Assembly (NCBI RefSeq): GCF_029931775.1
Contig: NC_079312.1
Coordinates: forward strand, 9,245,821-9,309,820
Direction: 5' to 3'
DNA from: Euleptes europaea
Lineage: Eukaryota > Chordata > Lepidosauria > Squamata > Sphaerodactylidae
Length of the DNA: 64,000 nt
Positions 9,645-29,565 of this stretch are shown piece after piece; position 1 is the first letter of the stretch; the number at the start of each line of letters is the position of its first letter. Made by a program: the position numbers and the translations under genes. The notes beneath the pieces are model-generated. The model was not told the DNA's origin. It did no database searches and worked only from the letters and a program-made list of their open reading frames with translations.

Positions 9645-11046
9645 TGTGGGAAGTGGTATATTTCATCACTAAGATGACCTTAAAAAAGGGAGCCACTGCA
9701 GACCAACACAGCTACCTACCTAAACTATTTAAAAAAACTGAGTCACAGGAGAATCCTGTAAATCTACCTTTTAAGGAGAATCAAACTGGCTTACAATCTC
9801 CTTCCCTTCCTCTCCCCACAACAGACACCTTGTGAGGTAGGTGAGGCTGAGAGAGCTCTAAGAGAAATGTGACTAGCTTTCCCGAATCAAATCCTGATGG
9901 GTTCATACACCTTTGTATCTTCATCCTCTTAGAATAATTTGGTGACCCCCCCCCAAATTGGACCACCTCATTCACCCCTGACTCCAGATCCTCTCTCAGT
10001 TAAATAGCACCGCTCCCCATACAATTCCTGGGGGAAGCCTCCAGTTCCATTCTTTCCATTTTGAAAGAACTGTTGGGGTTCCTCATCTCTTCCTGTTTCA
10101 GTTTCTCTGGTGCCCACTGTTTCTTGACCCCTCCATTACCTCTTCTCCCACCCTTGGGCTTCAAGTCATAATTCTGGGTTAGTGAAGATTGTTGGCTGTC
10201 TTTGAAGTCTACTGTAAAACCAGCATCTAGATATATGCAATGTGTTATTCAGGCATGCAATGTTACCCAGCCCAGTTCTCAAATGAACTCCAGCAGGAAT
10301 CTGTCAGATCCCATAAGATAATTATTTTGATCCTGGACCAGAGGACAGTCAAAAACATATTCTGTTCAAGTTGGAGCTCACTACCAAACCAAGGGCTCTT
10401 CTTGCCTAGAGACAAGCAAATAATTTAACTTTTGTCACATGGTCTAATTTTGATCACATTTACGTCTTCAGGATATGGCCCGTGTTCCTCAGGTTGTTTT
10501 TCTGTGTCCTCGTCTCAGTATCGTCTCTGCATCGGTTCTGAATTTCTGATAGTGTTTGGGGCTTTTGTGGGGCTCTGTGGAAAGGCATTTTATGTGTTCC
10601 AGCAACACTCAATAAACTCAGTCTGCTGTTTCCTACATTTTGGTTTCTATTTAGGGTCCTTTAACACACATCAGTTCCATTTTCTTGTTCTCTTTCCCAT
10701 AATAACCCTGATTGATTTTGTAATGCTTCTTCAGAACTACACTTACACATCTTGTGGGTCTTCAACTCTCTCTCTGCTCCCCTGACCCCAGGACAGTTTC
10801 ACTTTTCCCATAAATATTTAGGAAAATGCCTGTTTTAACTTGGAGTAAGGCCTGGTCTCCTTCTCCCCCACATTATTTTCAGCTGTTCCTCTCTATAATC
10901 TTTATAATCTGTCATTTTTGTTTACAAACATCACTTTCCTCATGCTTTTCTCATAGCTTTCTCTTCCCTCATGGAAATATGGTATATATTTATTTAAGTG
11001 GGAGCTGGAGTTCAGCCTTGTTGGGAAAACTACATTCCTTCCTTCC
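9645..11046. other. Probable 3' UTR and intergenic DNA of gene 1
   Basis: A fragment of the foldback-element tail lies near 9690-9720 and a minus-strand family C SINE fragment at 9768-9880. One AATAAA is at 10610, about 970 bases past the stop, a possible polyadenylation signal. No coding potential was recognised. Confidence 0.4.
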
Positions 11047-11337
11047 AGCATGGTATAGTGGTTAAGAACAGTGGCCTCTGATCTGGAGAACCAGGTTTGA
11101 TTCCCCACTCCTCCACATGAGCGGCGGAGGCTAACCTGGTGAACTGGATTTGTTTCTCCACTCCTACACATGAAGCCTGCTGGGTGACCTTGGGCTAGTC
11201 ACAGCTCTCTCAGCCCCATCTACCTCACAGGGTGTCTGTTGTGGGGAGGGGAGGGGAAGGTGATTGTAAGCCAGTTTAAGTCTCCCTTAAGTGGTAGAGA
11301 AAGTCAGCATATAAAAACCAACTCTTCTTCTTCTTCG
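11047..11337 (+). mobile_element. tRNA-derived SINE, family C
   Basis: Head with 'tggtatagtggttaagaa' (box A-like) and GGTTTGATTCCCC (box B-like), body with 'gggtgaccttgggctagtc', and an end 'tataaaaaccaactcttcttcttc'. The same family recurs at 20985, 27272, 42985 and 51848. Confidence 0.8.
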
Positions 11338-11409
11338 TAATGCCTGAAAATTTTGTTCCTCACAACCCGCAGTCCATTTCTCCCTTCCCTATGACATTAG
11401 ACCCAGAAA

Positions 11410-11695
11410 ACCTTCCAGGAATGTAGTAATGGCCATAGGCATAGACAGCTTTAAAAGGGGATTAGACATATTCAAGGTGAATAGGTCTATCAGTGGTCAC
11501 AAGTCATGGTGACTAAAGGGAACCTCCAGAGGGGTCAGCCTCTGAATATCAGTGCCAAGAAGCAACATCAAGGGAGGCCTCTATATCCTGTCTGCTGACC
11601 CTGCAGAAGAACTGGCTGGCCACTGTATGAGACAGGATGCTGGACTAGATGCAACACTGGTCTGATCCCATAGGGCACTCCTTATATTTCTAGGT
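11410..11695 (+). mobile_element. CR1 LINE 3' fragment
   Basis: 'catagacagctttaaaagg', 'ggtgactaaagggaacctcc' and 'gctggactagatg' match the CR1-type 3' region seen again at 36098-36380. Confidence 0.65.
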
Positions 11696-12169
11696 GCTTG
11701 AGGACACTGTGCCTGTTGAACGTCTGCCTGGAAATATCACCTGAAAGCCAAGCTGGGAACCTGCTGCCAAGTCCGGGCATATGGGAAGCAAGCATTATCG
11801 CTGAGGTGGCGGGATGCCTCGACTACCGTACTTAATGTGGATGTTTTACTGCATCTTAAGATAAAATTCCTGGATTTTTTGGAGAACAGGTTCATTTGCA
11901 AGCAGCTTTATTCTTTTTAAAGTGAAGGTTTTTCCAATGTTGAATGTATACAAAATTCCCCTCCTTCACTGCGTTGTTGAAGGTGTTTTTTTTCTTTCCT
12001 GACTGAATGCATATGTTCAAATAACCCTTTATCCTTCCAATTGCTTCTCTCCCTCACACCCCTGCATTTCTGTCCTTCCCCCATGTACTGTTCTTAGTGC
12101 CTTGGGAACCGGACTGACATGGACTCCAGGGTGTAGTTTCCCTTCTTAATGCAGCTCTTTTGTGTGTGT

Positions 12170-12402
12170 GGGTGTGCTGTCAAGTCACAGCTGATTTATG
12201 GTGACCCCATATGGTTTTCAAGGCAATAGATTTTGGGAGGTGGTTTGCCATTGCTTGCCTCCTCATGGACTGAGAGAGTTCTGAGAGAACTGGGACTAGC
12301 CCAAGATCACCCAGCAGGCTTCATGTGGAGGAGCGGGGAATCGAATCCGGTTCTCCAGATTAGAGTCCACCGCTCTTAACCACTACCCCAAGCTGGCTCT
12401 TA
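12170..12402 (-). mobile_element. Composite tRNA-head SINE with 5S-SINE-type tail
   Basis: On the minus strand a family C head (AGTGGTTAAGAGCGG, GGATTCGATTCCCC) runs into the tail shared with the 5S-derived SINEs ('ggcaaaccacctcc', 'gtcacagctgatttatgg' on the plus strand). A second copy is at 28895-29145. Confidence 0.7.
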
Positions 12403-13317
12403 TCTTTTTTTTTTATTTGGTTTAGTTGGTTCTCTTCCTTTACGCCATGTTTGTTTGACAAATTTTGAATGTCCAGCTCCTTAGCTGCATCATTTCAGGG
12501 ACTTATTCTGCATCAGGTAATCCTTGGGCTTCACCCCCAAACCCCTGGTGTCTGTTATGGGCCCTGTGAACCAGATATGCTCTGGGAGTTCTGCGCCAGA
12601 AACACAATTCCCAGGCATATATGGGATGATGTGCATCAGGACCACAGCGTACAGGGAGAGTGTGCTTATGCCTCTCCCCATCCTCACCAGTGTACAATTT
12701 TCATGAAACGAAATGGCCCTCTGGAAGATGCTGTTTGCCTCTTTTGGGGACATATATGTTGTATGAACAACAGTGCCCACTTACACTTGACAGATTCCTA
12801 CCTTCAAGGTTGCACAGCGTACACTAACACAACAACCCAATTTATTTGCCTGACTGGTTTTTCACAAGGCAGGTTACAACACAGCCCATTTATTCACTGC
12901 CAAGACGGGGCATGTCTTTTCAAAAATAAAACATTAATTAGTCACCTTTCTTCCTTACAGAGCTCAAGGCAGCTTACAATGCAAAAAACAACACCACCAC
13001 CCTACACAGAGCAATAAAAATACATTTAAAACAAAATTTTCCTTAAAATTTCCCTCAAAGCTTTCATCTTCACACCTCACAGAAAACAGGGAAATAAAAG
13101 AGTCAACAGTGACTGGCCAGACACATTGCTTCATCAGGTGACTTTTAATTCCAAGCTCTCAGCTTCTACAAAGCTATATCTCGAGGTGTGAATCCTTACA
13201 CACACCTGTATGAAATTTGAGGACATCTTCCTGTACTTTCATCCATCTTCTGCTGTGCTTTTCTCTCTCTGCTGGATCTTACTCTGTGAACTCCTAGACT
13301 CAGTAGATACAGACTTG
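12403..13317. other. Unassigned intergenic DNA
   Basis: An open frame of 182 codons (12469-13017, plus) has no motif I know and is cysteine- and histidine-scattered without a finger pattern. Near 12945-13010 there is a dispersed fragment 'gagctcaaggcagcttacaatg', also at 37540. I see no supported gene. Confidence 0.3.
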
Positions 13318-13531
13318 GGCTGTTACCGCACTAGGTATTCCCAGCGATGTATCAAGAGTTTGGAAATGTTATAAAAAACATCACTTTAAAAAGAGTTTTG
13401 CATGCCACATCTAAAAAATGGTTGGAAGATGTCTTCACAGCTAAAGGGGCCAAACAAAGTGCGAACAGTATTTTTTATAACATTTTCAAACTCTTAATAC
13501 ATCGCTGGGAATACCTAGTGCGGTAACAGCC
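13318..13531. mobile_element. MITE with about 62-bp inverted ends
   Basis: The ends begin GGCTGTTACCGCACTAGG and mirror each other for about 62 bp with two mismatches. TTG flanks both sides (13315-13317 and 13532-13534), an apparent 3-bp target duplication as in PIF/Harbinger-type elements. Length is 214 bp and there is no coding capacity. Confidence 0.85.
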
Positions 13532-14463
13532 TTGGATGGACCAGGGGCCTGGAGTGGGTAAAAGTCAAGTTTCCTGCATTCACATCCTTGGGATCTTCAG
13601 TACTCCCTTTCCTCCATATTGAGAACTGTTGAGAGTCTAGGGTTTTCCTATCTTCCCTTGGGCCAACACTTTCTTGAAGCCTGCATTAATTCTTCCCCCA
13701 CACATGGCGTGGGAGTAGTAACTTTGGGTTTAGTGAAAAATGTTGGTTTACACAGGGAAGAATTCCCTGTGTAGCCATGGCCTACTTTGTGTGTAGACAG
13801 GCCAGTAATGGCACTCATCTCCCAGGTTGTATTTCTGAATCAGATTAGGCCATGTTCAGGTCATACCCTCTGTTCTTTATTTTCTCTGTCCTCCTTTCAA
13901 AACTCGAGCGTGCAAGAGCAAGTGACCAGTTGGGTTATTGGCTTGAGAAAAACAAAGGGACTTTCGTGTCACTTCTATTATCTCTGGCCTCTAAGGAGCC
14001 TTTTTTCTGTTAAGACTGTTAAATTCTCTGCGGAGAGTCAAGATGGGAAGCATCTGGTTTCTATGGACGCCAGGAACTTTAAAAGATAAGGCTTCTGAAG
14101 AAAAGCCTATGGTTTAAGGGAAGACTGAAGCAGAGGATCAACCAGAGGAAAAGAGACTTTAGCTAAGATCTGTACCTATGTGCTCATTTTTTTGTAAATA
14201 AACAATTTAAACATGCATGCTTTTTTTTTGTCATAATAAGCATTCATGTCTGAATTACATTCTTCCTTGCCATGAAGTTTAGTATTGTGTGCATTGTTAG
14301 TATTTCGTTCAATTTTATCCTCACAACTCTTTGTGAGGTAGGTCTGGCCAAGAGTGAGTGGGCTGAAGTCAGCCACCCATTCATAAGTTTTCCACAACCC
14401 AGTTCCCTCCCACCAACTACTTTAGGTTAGGCTCAGAGAAGAGAAATACCTTCTCTTCTCAGA

Positions 14464-14818
14464 AAGGGGAGGGGCCGTGACTGAGTGGCAGAGCATCTGC
14501 TTGGCATGCAGAAGGTCCCGGGTTCAATCCCCGGCATCTCCAGTTAAAGGGAACTAGGCAGACAGGTGATGCGGAAGACCTCTGCCTGAGACCCTGAAGA
14601 GCCTTGGAGAGGGGCTGTGGCTCAGTGGTAGAGCATCTGCTTGGCATGCAGAAGGTCCCAGGTTCAACCCCCAGCATCTCCAGTTAAAGGAACCAGGCAA
14701 GTAGGTGAGGAGAAGGACCTCAGCCTGAGAACCTGGAGAGCCGCTGCCAGTCTGAGTGGACAATACTGACTTCTATGAACCAAGGGTATGATTCAGTAGG
14801 ACGCAGCTTCATGTGTTA
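14464..14818 (+). mobile_element. Two adjacent family A tRNA-SINEs
   Basis: A truncated copy at 14464-14603 abuts a fuller copy at 14605-14818. Each has a GGCTCAGTGG- or TGACTGAGTGG-type box A and a GGTTCAATCCCC- or GGTTCAACCCCC-type box B. Between 13532 and 14463 I recognise only unclassified DNA. Confidence 0.8.
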
Positions 14819-15282
14819 GGAGATAATCTTTACTGGTTTGGTTAAAATATTTTCTTCTCAGTTAACTTCCTTTGCATGTAGCTGACCCCTTTTTTGCTGA
14901 GATATCCAACAACTCTTTTAATGATTTTGCCATTTACTCTTACTCTCTGTGTGTGTCCCACCCCCCACCTTTACACCTCAAAAATTGGTCAGCAATTCAG
15001 CCTATAAGTCTGAAAATCCAGCACAGGCTTTGGCGTGTCAGTGCCATTTTGCATATTGGGGGTTTCATCTTTTTCTGCATCCCATTCAGCTTAAGCACTG
15101 TTACCGAAGTGCTGTGAGGCTGTTTGTGGTCTTGCAGTAGCCGTTGCCCCATCCAAATTTCAGCGGACACAAACTCAGCACTTTTATTTCAAGGTGGGAA
15201 AAGTGTATAAAAACTGGGCGTTTTCATTTAGATGTTATTGGCTCAACAGTAATATATTGACCGGTCCCAAGATTGGTGTGAG

Positions 15283-15570
15283 ACAGGGGTCTCCAACCTT
15301 TTTGAGCTTGTGGGTACTTTTGGAATTGTGACAAGGTATGGGCACAGCCACAAAATGGTTGCGACAGGAGGCAGAGTCAGCCCCCAAATGGCTATCATGG
15401 CTTACCTTCAATCATCCAGTGAAGATCCTTAAGTGGCTGCTGCCAAAGCAAAGTTTTAAAAATCTGCACAGACAAATCTCCATGGCCAATCAGAAGCCTT
15501 GCTGGGCAAAAGCCTTTCTTGGCCCCATTCACTTTCTAAAAGCGGAGTGGAAAATTTTTCAAGGCCTACA
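15283..15570 (+). mobile_element. hAT-like element, 5' part only
   Basis: It begins CAGGGGTCTCCAACC, a hAT-type end, followed by 'cagccacaaaatgg', a body I know from other reptile copies. The matching right end is not found before the KRAB relic at 15609. Confidence 0.5.
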
Positions 15571-15608
15571 GTAAGCAGCAAAATTTTTCTCCCCCCCCCC
15601 CCAACCCG

Positions 15609-15698
15609 GGTCTATTATACTTTGAAGAGTTGTACATATATTTCACCAAGGAAGAATTAACTCAACTGGAACTGTATATGCAAGTCATGCTGGAGAAT
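15609..15698 (+). pseudogene. Orphan KRAB-A exon relic
   Basis: In one frame this reads GLLYFEELYIYFTKEE, then after a short internal loss LYMQVMLEN and a TAG stop at 15699. The order matches KRAB-A (SFEEV, F-EEE, LY-EVMLEN). About 12 residues that hold D-x-x-Q-R in the live copies are missing. A polypyrimidine tract precedes it, but the acceptor is poor. No SCAN or finger exon was found near it, so it is a dead remnant of another copy of this family or a stray duplicated exon. Confidence 0.72.
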
Positions 15699-16058
15699 TA
15701 GCCATTCATAAGAAACAATACAAAGAAACAAAACTATCTTTTCACTGGTCACCCAACTGGTGGTAGTCAGACGCTGGGAAAGAACAACCACCTCTAAGAA
15801 TCCACAGGTGACACCGACTAGCACATTTTGGTGATGGAAATGCCTACCCATCCAGTGAAAGCAGACAGGGAACAAGCTCATCCTGCTGATTTCTTGATGG
15901 CATGGCTGCCTTTCCTGGATCTCCAACATGGCTGATCTCACATTGAGTAAATACTCTTCAATTTACAATGTTAAGGAGTTAGGACGACTATTCTGGTGTA
16001 GTCCTGATCTCTGTATATCGGCTTGTATGCATTCATGATGATGTATTACTATTTCTTT

Positions 16059-16298
16059 ATGAGCAGAAACGAGCAAGAATCCAGTAGCACCTTAAAGACT
16101 AACAAAATTTCTGGCAGGGCATGAGCTTTCATGAGTCACAGCTCACTTCTTCAGGTCAGTGGTAGTAGATCTGAAGAAATGAGCTGTGACTCAGGAAAAC
16201 TCATAACCTTCCAGAAATTTTGTTAGTCTTTAAGGTGCTACTGGACTCTTGCTCTTTTCTACTGCTACAGGCAGACTGACATGGCTACCCATCGTGAT
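16059..16298. mobile_element. Foldback element with hammerhead-like core
   Basis: Inverted arms contain CAGTAGCACCTTAAAGACTAAC and its complement, and a plus-strand right tail 'cagactgacatggctaccc' that has no partner. CTATTTCTTT flanks both sides (16049-16058 and 16299-16308), a 10-bp direct repeat that looks like a target duplication. The left arm on the minus strand keeps CTGAAGA and GAAAGCTC; the right arm is more decayed. Confidence 0.75.
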
Positions 16299-16715
16299 CT
16301 ATTTCTTTGTAACTTAATCTCAGATGGGGCAAGTAAAGGATTTCAGATTTATTGTTATTTCTTGTTCAATGTTTTATTGTTATTTTTCTACTTGAAAAAA
16401 ATCAAAAAGTCATTTAACAGAAGTACAATGGCTAGGCTATTAAAATTAGAAAACACCAAATACTGGGGTAAATTAAACTCCTGTTTATATCAGGGGAAGA
16501 TGCTGAGCAGACAGCTGCAGGTAGGGAGTTCCACAAACAAGGTGCCACCACAGAAAATGCCCTGTGTCTTCCCACTTCATCAAGGTGCAAAGGGCACCCA
16601 GTGAGCTTTAGGGCAGAGTGGGGATTTGAACCCAGGTGTCTCCAATCCTAGTCCAGCACACTAACCACCACACCACACAATCAAAAAAAGTATTTCTTTA
16701 AGAAGGGGGATGTGT

Positions 16716-16918
16716 GAGGGGCTGTGGCTCAGTGATAGAACATCAGGTTGGCATGCAGATCCCAGGTTCAATCCCTGGTATCTCCAGTTAAAAGGACCCA
16801 GTAGAAGGTGATGCAAAACGCTCTGCCTGAGACTCTAGACAGCCACTGCCAGTCTGAATAGACAACACTAACCGTGATGGGCCGATGGTCTGATTCAGTA
16901 TAAGGAAGCTTCATGATG
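16716..16918 (+). mobile_element. tRNA-derived SINE, family A
   Basis: Box A 'tggctcagtgatagaac' and box B GGTTCAATCCC with the family's standard body and 'gtataaggaagcttcatga' end. Confidence 0.8.
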
Positions 16919-17239
16919 CGTGGGTGAGAGATAAAATAATGGCAGTTGCCAAAATTAAAAAAAAAATTCATTGTTTGCCATATGTACACTTTAGGGTTGA
17001 GAAAAGGACACAGAAGATCACATTCTGAAATTTGTCTAGTTTGGGACAATAGCCCAAATGACACCATTACATTTTTTTTGCCCGTCTGCAAGTAGGCTAG
17101 GTCTTGATTCAATACCGAGTCCAACTTGTGTGGAATATTTTGATCGGTTTCTCAGTAGTCATTCCAAAATAGTTTTCTTCAGGGATCCAGCAATAATTTT
17201 TTGAAATGTTTATACCATTAAGACAGCTCACATAACAAG

Positions 17240-17850
17240 ACTTGATTCTCGTTCAGTAGCACCTTAAAGACCAGTAAGATTTCCAGGGTATAAGCTTTTA
17301 AGAGACAAAACTCCGTTCATAGAATCATACAGCTGGAAGGGGCCATACAGGCCATCTACTCCAACCCCGTTTAATGCAGGATCAGCCTAGAGCATCCTTG
17401 ACGTGTTTGTCCAGCCTCTGCTTAAAGACAGCCAGTGAGGGGGAACCCCCCACCTCCCTAGGTAGCCGATTCCACTGTTGAACAACTCTTTCTGTAAAAA
17501 ATCTTTCCCTAATATCCAGTCGGTACCTTTCCGCCTGCAATTTAAACCCATTATTGCAAGTACTATCCTCTGCTGCCAACAGGAACAGTTCCCTGCTCTC
17601 CTCTAAGTGACAGCCCTTCAAATATTTACAGAGAGCAATCATGTCTCCCCTCAACCTCCTCTTCTCCAGACTAAACATTCCCAACTCCCTCAGCCGTTCC
17701 TCATAGGGCTTGGTCTCCAGGCCTGACAAAGGGAGCTTTGACTCTCAAAAGCTTACACCCTGGAAATCGTATTGGTCTTTAAGGTGCCACTTGACTCAAA
17801 TCTTATTCTTCTAGTGCAGACCAACACAGCTACCCACCTGAAAATAACCA
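17240..17850. mobile_element. Foldback element split by a CR1 fragment
   Basis: The left arm (17240-17317) and right arm (17729-17850) are inverted halves of an older variant of the hammerhead-type foldback family, with the unpaired tail 'gcagaccaacacagctaccc' at the right. A CR1 3' end (17318-17728) sits between them. The hammerhead core is not preserved. Confidence 0.7.
17318..17728 (-). mobile_element. CR1 LINE ORF2 C-terminus and 3' end
   Basis: The minus strand codes [36 protein letters not shown] and a long open tail, the CR1 ORF2 C-terminus. It runs into the typical 3' end 'ggaaggggccatacaggcc'. Confidence 0.9.
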
Positions 17851-19400
17851 GATCTGGACTGTGTAATGTTTTGAAGTGGTTGATGACTTCTATGATTGGT
17901 GGGTGTAAGTCTGCCCACCGGACCTTTGTTGGATGACAAAAACCTAAGAGCTCTGAGCTGTGACTCGCCCCTAGTGTGGAAGAAAGAAAGTTCATATAGA
18001 CATCAAGAGACTGTCAGCACCTGTGACCAAGACAAGTGGAGAATTTCAACTCTGTGAAATGCAGGTCAGTGGCAGATATGTTCCATTTCCCCTCCAGTTA
18101 GTGACTGCACTTCTGAGCAGATCACTGAAACGGAATTTCCAAAACTCCCAACGGTGACCTGTTCTAGTCACCAATGAGTAACAGCAAAGATAAATCCTTT
18201 ATCGTAGCTCTGCATTCTGAGTTCTCAGGAACATTCAAGTTAATCAAGACATGAGCTTGCAGAAAACATGACACCGTCATTTGGTAAATGATTCTCACAC
18301 GGATGTGACAACAAAGGTGACCCCAAAGAAGGGTTTGAAGCAAGCCTCTAAACCTTATACAAAGCTTCCATTGGCTTATAGGATATACATACACCCCATG
18401 ATGGAAAGGGGAAATTAGACACGAAATTCTAGATCTATGCATTAGGCACATGACTCACTGCTTGAAAACATCTGAAGTGTTTGTCAAGACTTGATGTCTG
18501 ACAGCTGTTGCATTTTACAGCTACTATTAACAGTGGAGAACTATTAACAGGACAACTTTAAGCCAAGTCAAGCAAACACATTTTTAAAACAAACAGCATA
18601 CACAATCTACCCAATTCCAAATCAAAGCACAAAATAAGGTTCCAAAACCTTGAGAAATGTCCAAGCGCTTCCTATTGAAGATCCAACTAGTTTTGCATTG
18701 TGTTTCCAACCAGCAGTTCTGAGCAAAGGCTGGAAGGCAACCCTCCTTCTCCCTCAGCTGATATTCAGATATACTTCCATTTAATCCTCTTGGCTGAGAG
18801 CTGTAGATAGATTATGAGTAAATTCACAAAGAATGAGTCTAAGTCCTGGCCTGCCAACACATCTTGCAGTGACTTCTGTAAATGTCTGTTTTGAGAAGGA
18901 GTTTCTCTTTGTTGTTCTACATATGGTACCCAATTTTTGTAATCCACTGTGTGGCGATGGTTTTAACAAGGGATGGGCCAATCTATGGCAATGTCTATCA
19001 CATGCTCCAAGTTCAGAACAAATGTAGGTTTTAATAAAAGTGACCAATGGGTTAAAATTGAGGATGGGATGTTAATATAATGCCCTGCTTGAAGGTTTCC
19101 TATGGCCATCTGGATAGTCAATGTGGGAGGATCCTGGACACTGGGTCTGATCCGGCAAGGATCCTTTTGTATTCTTTAAAACAGTTTTTAGTGTTTTTCC
19201 TCCTTTTCAATGACAGCTGCACATTTGGATCACAAGGGTTTCGCCAAATGATAAAGCTGTTCTGAAATATTGGCTTCCACTGAATGTTGCTTCCTAGACT
19301 AACTTGTTTTTCTCAGAGGAAACACAGTTCACAGAAATCTGAGCATTTACACAACATCTCCCTTGTGTAGATTCTGGGTTGTTGACAAACATTTGATCAG
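17851..19400. other. Probable 3' flank of gene 2
   Basis: No gene or classed repeat was recognised. On the minus strand 19318-19365 looks like a decayed finger linker (AATCTACACAAGGGAGATG, then AAATGCTCAG), so the finger array of gene 2 once ran further. Confidence 0.4.
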
Positions 19401-28368
<8,968 letters not shown>

Positions 28369-28626
28369 CTGGGATCCAAAGCCACTCCAGCTGGGCCCCC
28401 AAACTACTTTGTTCTTCTTTCCTAATTTTCCTTCAAGAGCCTGAAGATCAGCCCAGAGATGAACTTCCAGACCCCAAGTTAGGAAATCCAACCCAAGTGG
28501 AAGATGCCATCTGGCACCCTGATTTTCTCCCTGCAGGCAAGAAAGTCTGCGAACATTCAAAAACAAAACTGTTAACCGAGGCAAAGGAGTGGTGTTGTTC
28601 CAACTCCTTGGGAATCACAGAATAAA

Positions 28627-28890
28627 AACATAAGAAGAATCCTGCTGGATCAGACCAGTGGTCTATCTAGTTCAGCATCCTGTCTCACACAGTGGCCAAC
28701 CTGTTGCTCATGGAGGACCAACAACAAGGCATGGAGACCATGGTCTTCCTCCTGGCACTGGTATTGAGAGGTTCCCCTTAGGCACCGTGGCTAGTAGCCA
28801 CGGATGCACCTGTCCACCCTGAATCTGTCTAACTCCTTTTTAAAGCCACCTATGCTTGTGGCCATCACTACCTTCACTGGCAGGGAATTG
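28627..28890 (-). mobile_element. CR1 LINE 3'-UTR fragment
   Basis: 'tgctggatcagaccagtgg', 'cacagtggccaacctg' and 'tcctttttaaagccacc' follow the CR1 3' end in reverse. Confidence 0.65.
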
Positions 28891-28894
28891 CACA

Positions 28895-29145
28895 GTTTAG
28901 TTGTGTGTGTGTGTGTGTGTGTGTGCCATCAAGGCACAGCTGACTTATGGCGACCCCATAGGGTTTTCAAGGCAAGAGCCATTTGGAGGTGGTTTGCTAT
29001 TGCTGGACTCCACATGGGCTGAGAGTGTTCTGAGAGAACTGTGAGTAGCCCAAGGTCACCCAGCAGGCTTCATGTGGAGGAGAGGGGAGTCAAACCCAGT
29101 TCTCCACATTAGAATCCTCCGCTGTTAACCACACCACGCTGGGTC
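28895..29145 (-). mobile_element. Composite tRNA-head SINE with 5S-SINE-type tail
   Basis: Begins with (GT)n at 28903-28923 and 'gccatcaaggcacagctgac', ends 'gctgttaaccacaccacgctgg'. It is the same composite as at 12170. The following 29150-29370 holds pyrimidine-rich unassigned DNA. Confidence 0.7.
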
Positions 29146-29375
29146 CCACAATTCAGTTTCTCGCAGAAACATGAACAAATGCAGCATCCCTGCTACCAGA
29201 CTGCCCTTATACCCCCTTCTCCGGTCTCCTTCTCTTCCCCCTTTCCTGGACTCCCCCCCCCCATAACAGCACCCTTTTTCACCCCCCTCCCTCCAAAAAC
29301 AGACCTCCCCCTCCATGGCTGTGGTCCCTCCCCGAGCCCAATTTGAAACCGCTTGTGTTTTATCCAAACTCTGAA

Positions 29376-29550
29376 TTCACGATTTATGCATGGGAGGTTT
29401 TGGCTTGGATTTGCCGCTCTCTAGACGCACATTTCATCCATCCCAATTCTGAAAACTCAACAGTAAGCCCCCCTGCAGAGTTCTGAGATCTTGGATGGGG
29501 AAACTGTGCACCTAGAAAGCGGCAAATCCAAAGCAAAACTTCCCATGCAT
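29376..29550. repeat. MITE-like palindrome (GGCCATTTATGCATGG type)
   Basis: Left 'tttatgcatgggaggttttgg' is mirrored by the right end 'caaaacttcccatgcat'. The centre has 'attctgaaaactcaacag' against 'gcagagttctgagatc'. A second copy lies at 56047-56526. Confidence 0.65.
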
Positions 29551-29565
29551 ACCAGACTCGACTTA

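Noticed and set aside
12469-13017. 182-codon open frame on the plus strand
   Set aside because: No recognisable domain, no paralog in the window, and a dispersed repeat fragment at its end.
14605-14680. tRNA-like box A and box B pairs here and at many other sites
   Set aside because: They are SINE heads with long shared bodies and degraded tRNA folds, not tRNA genes.
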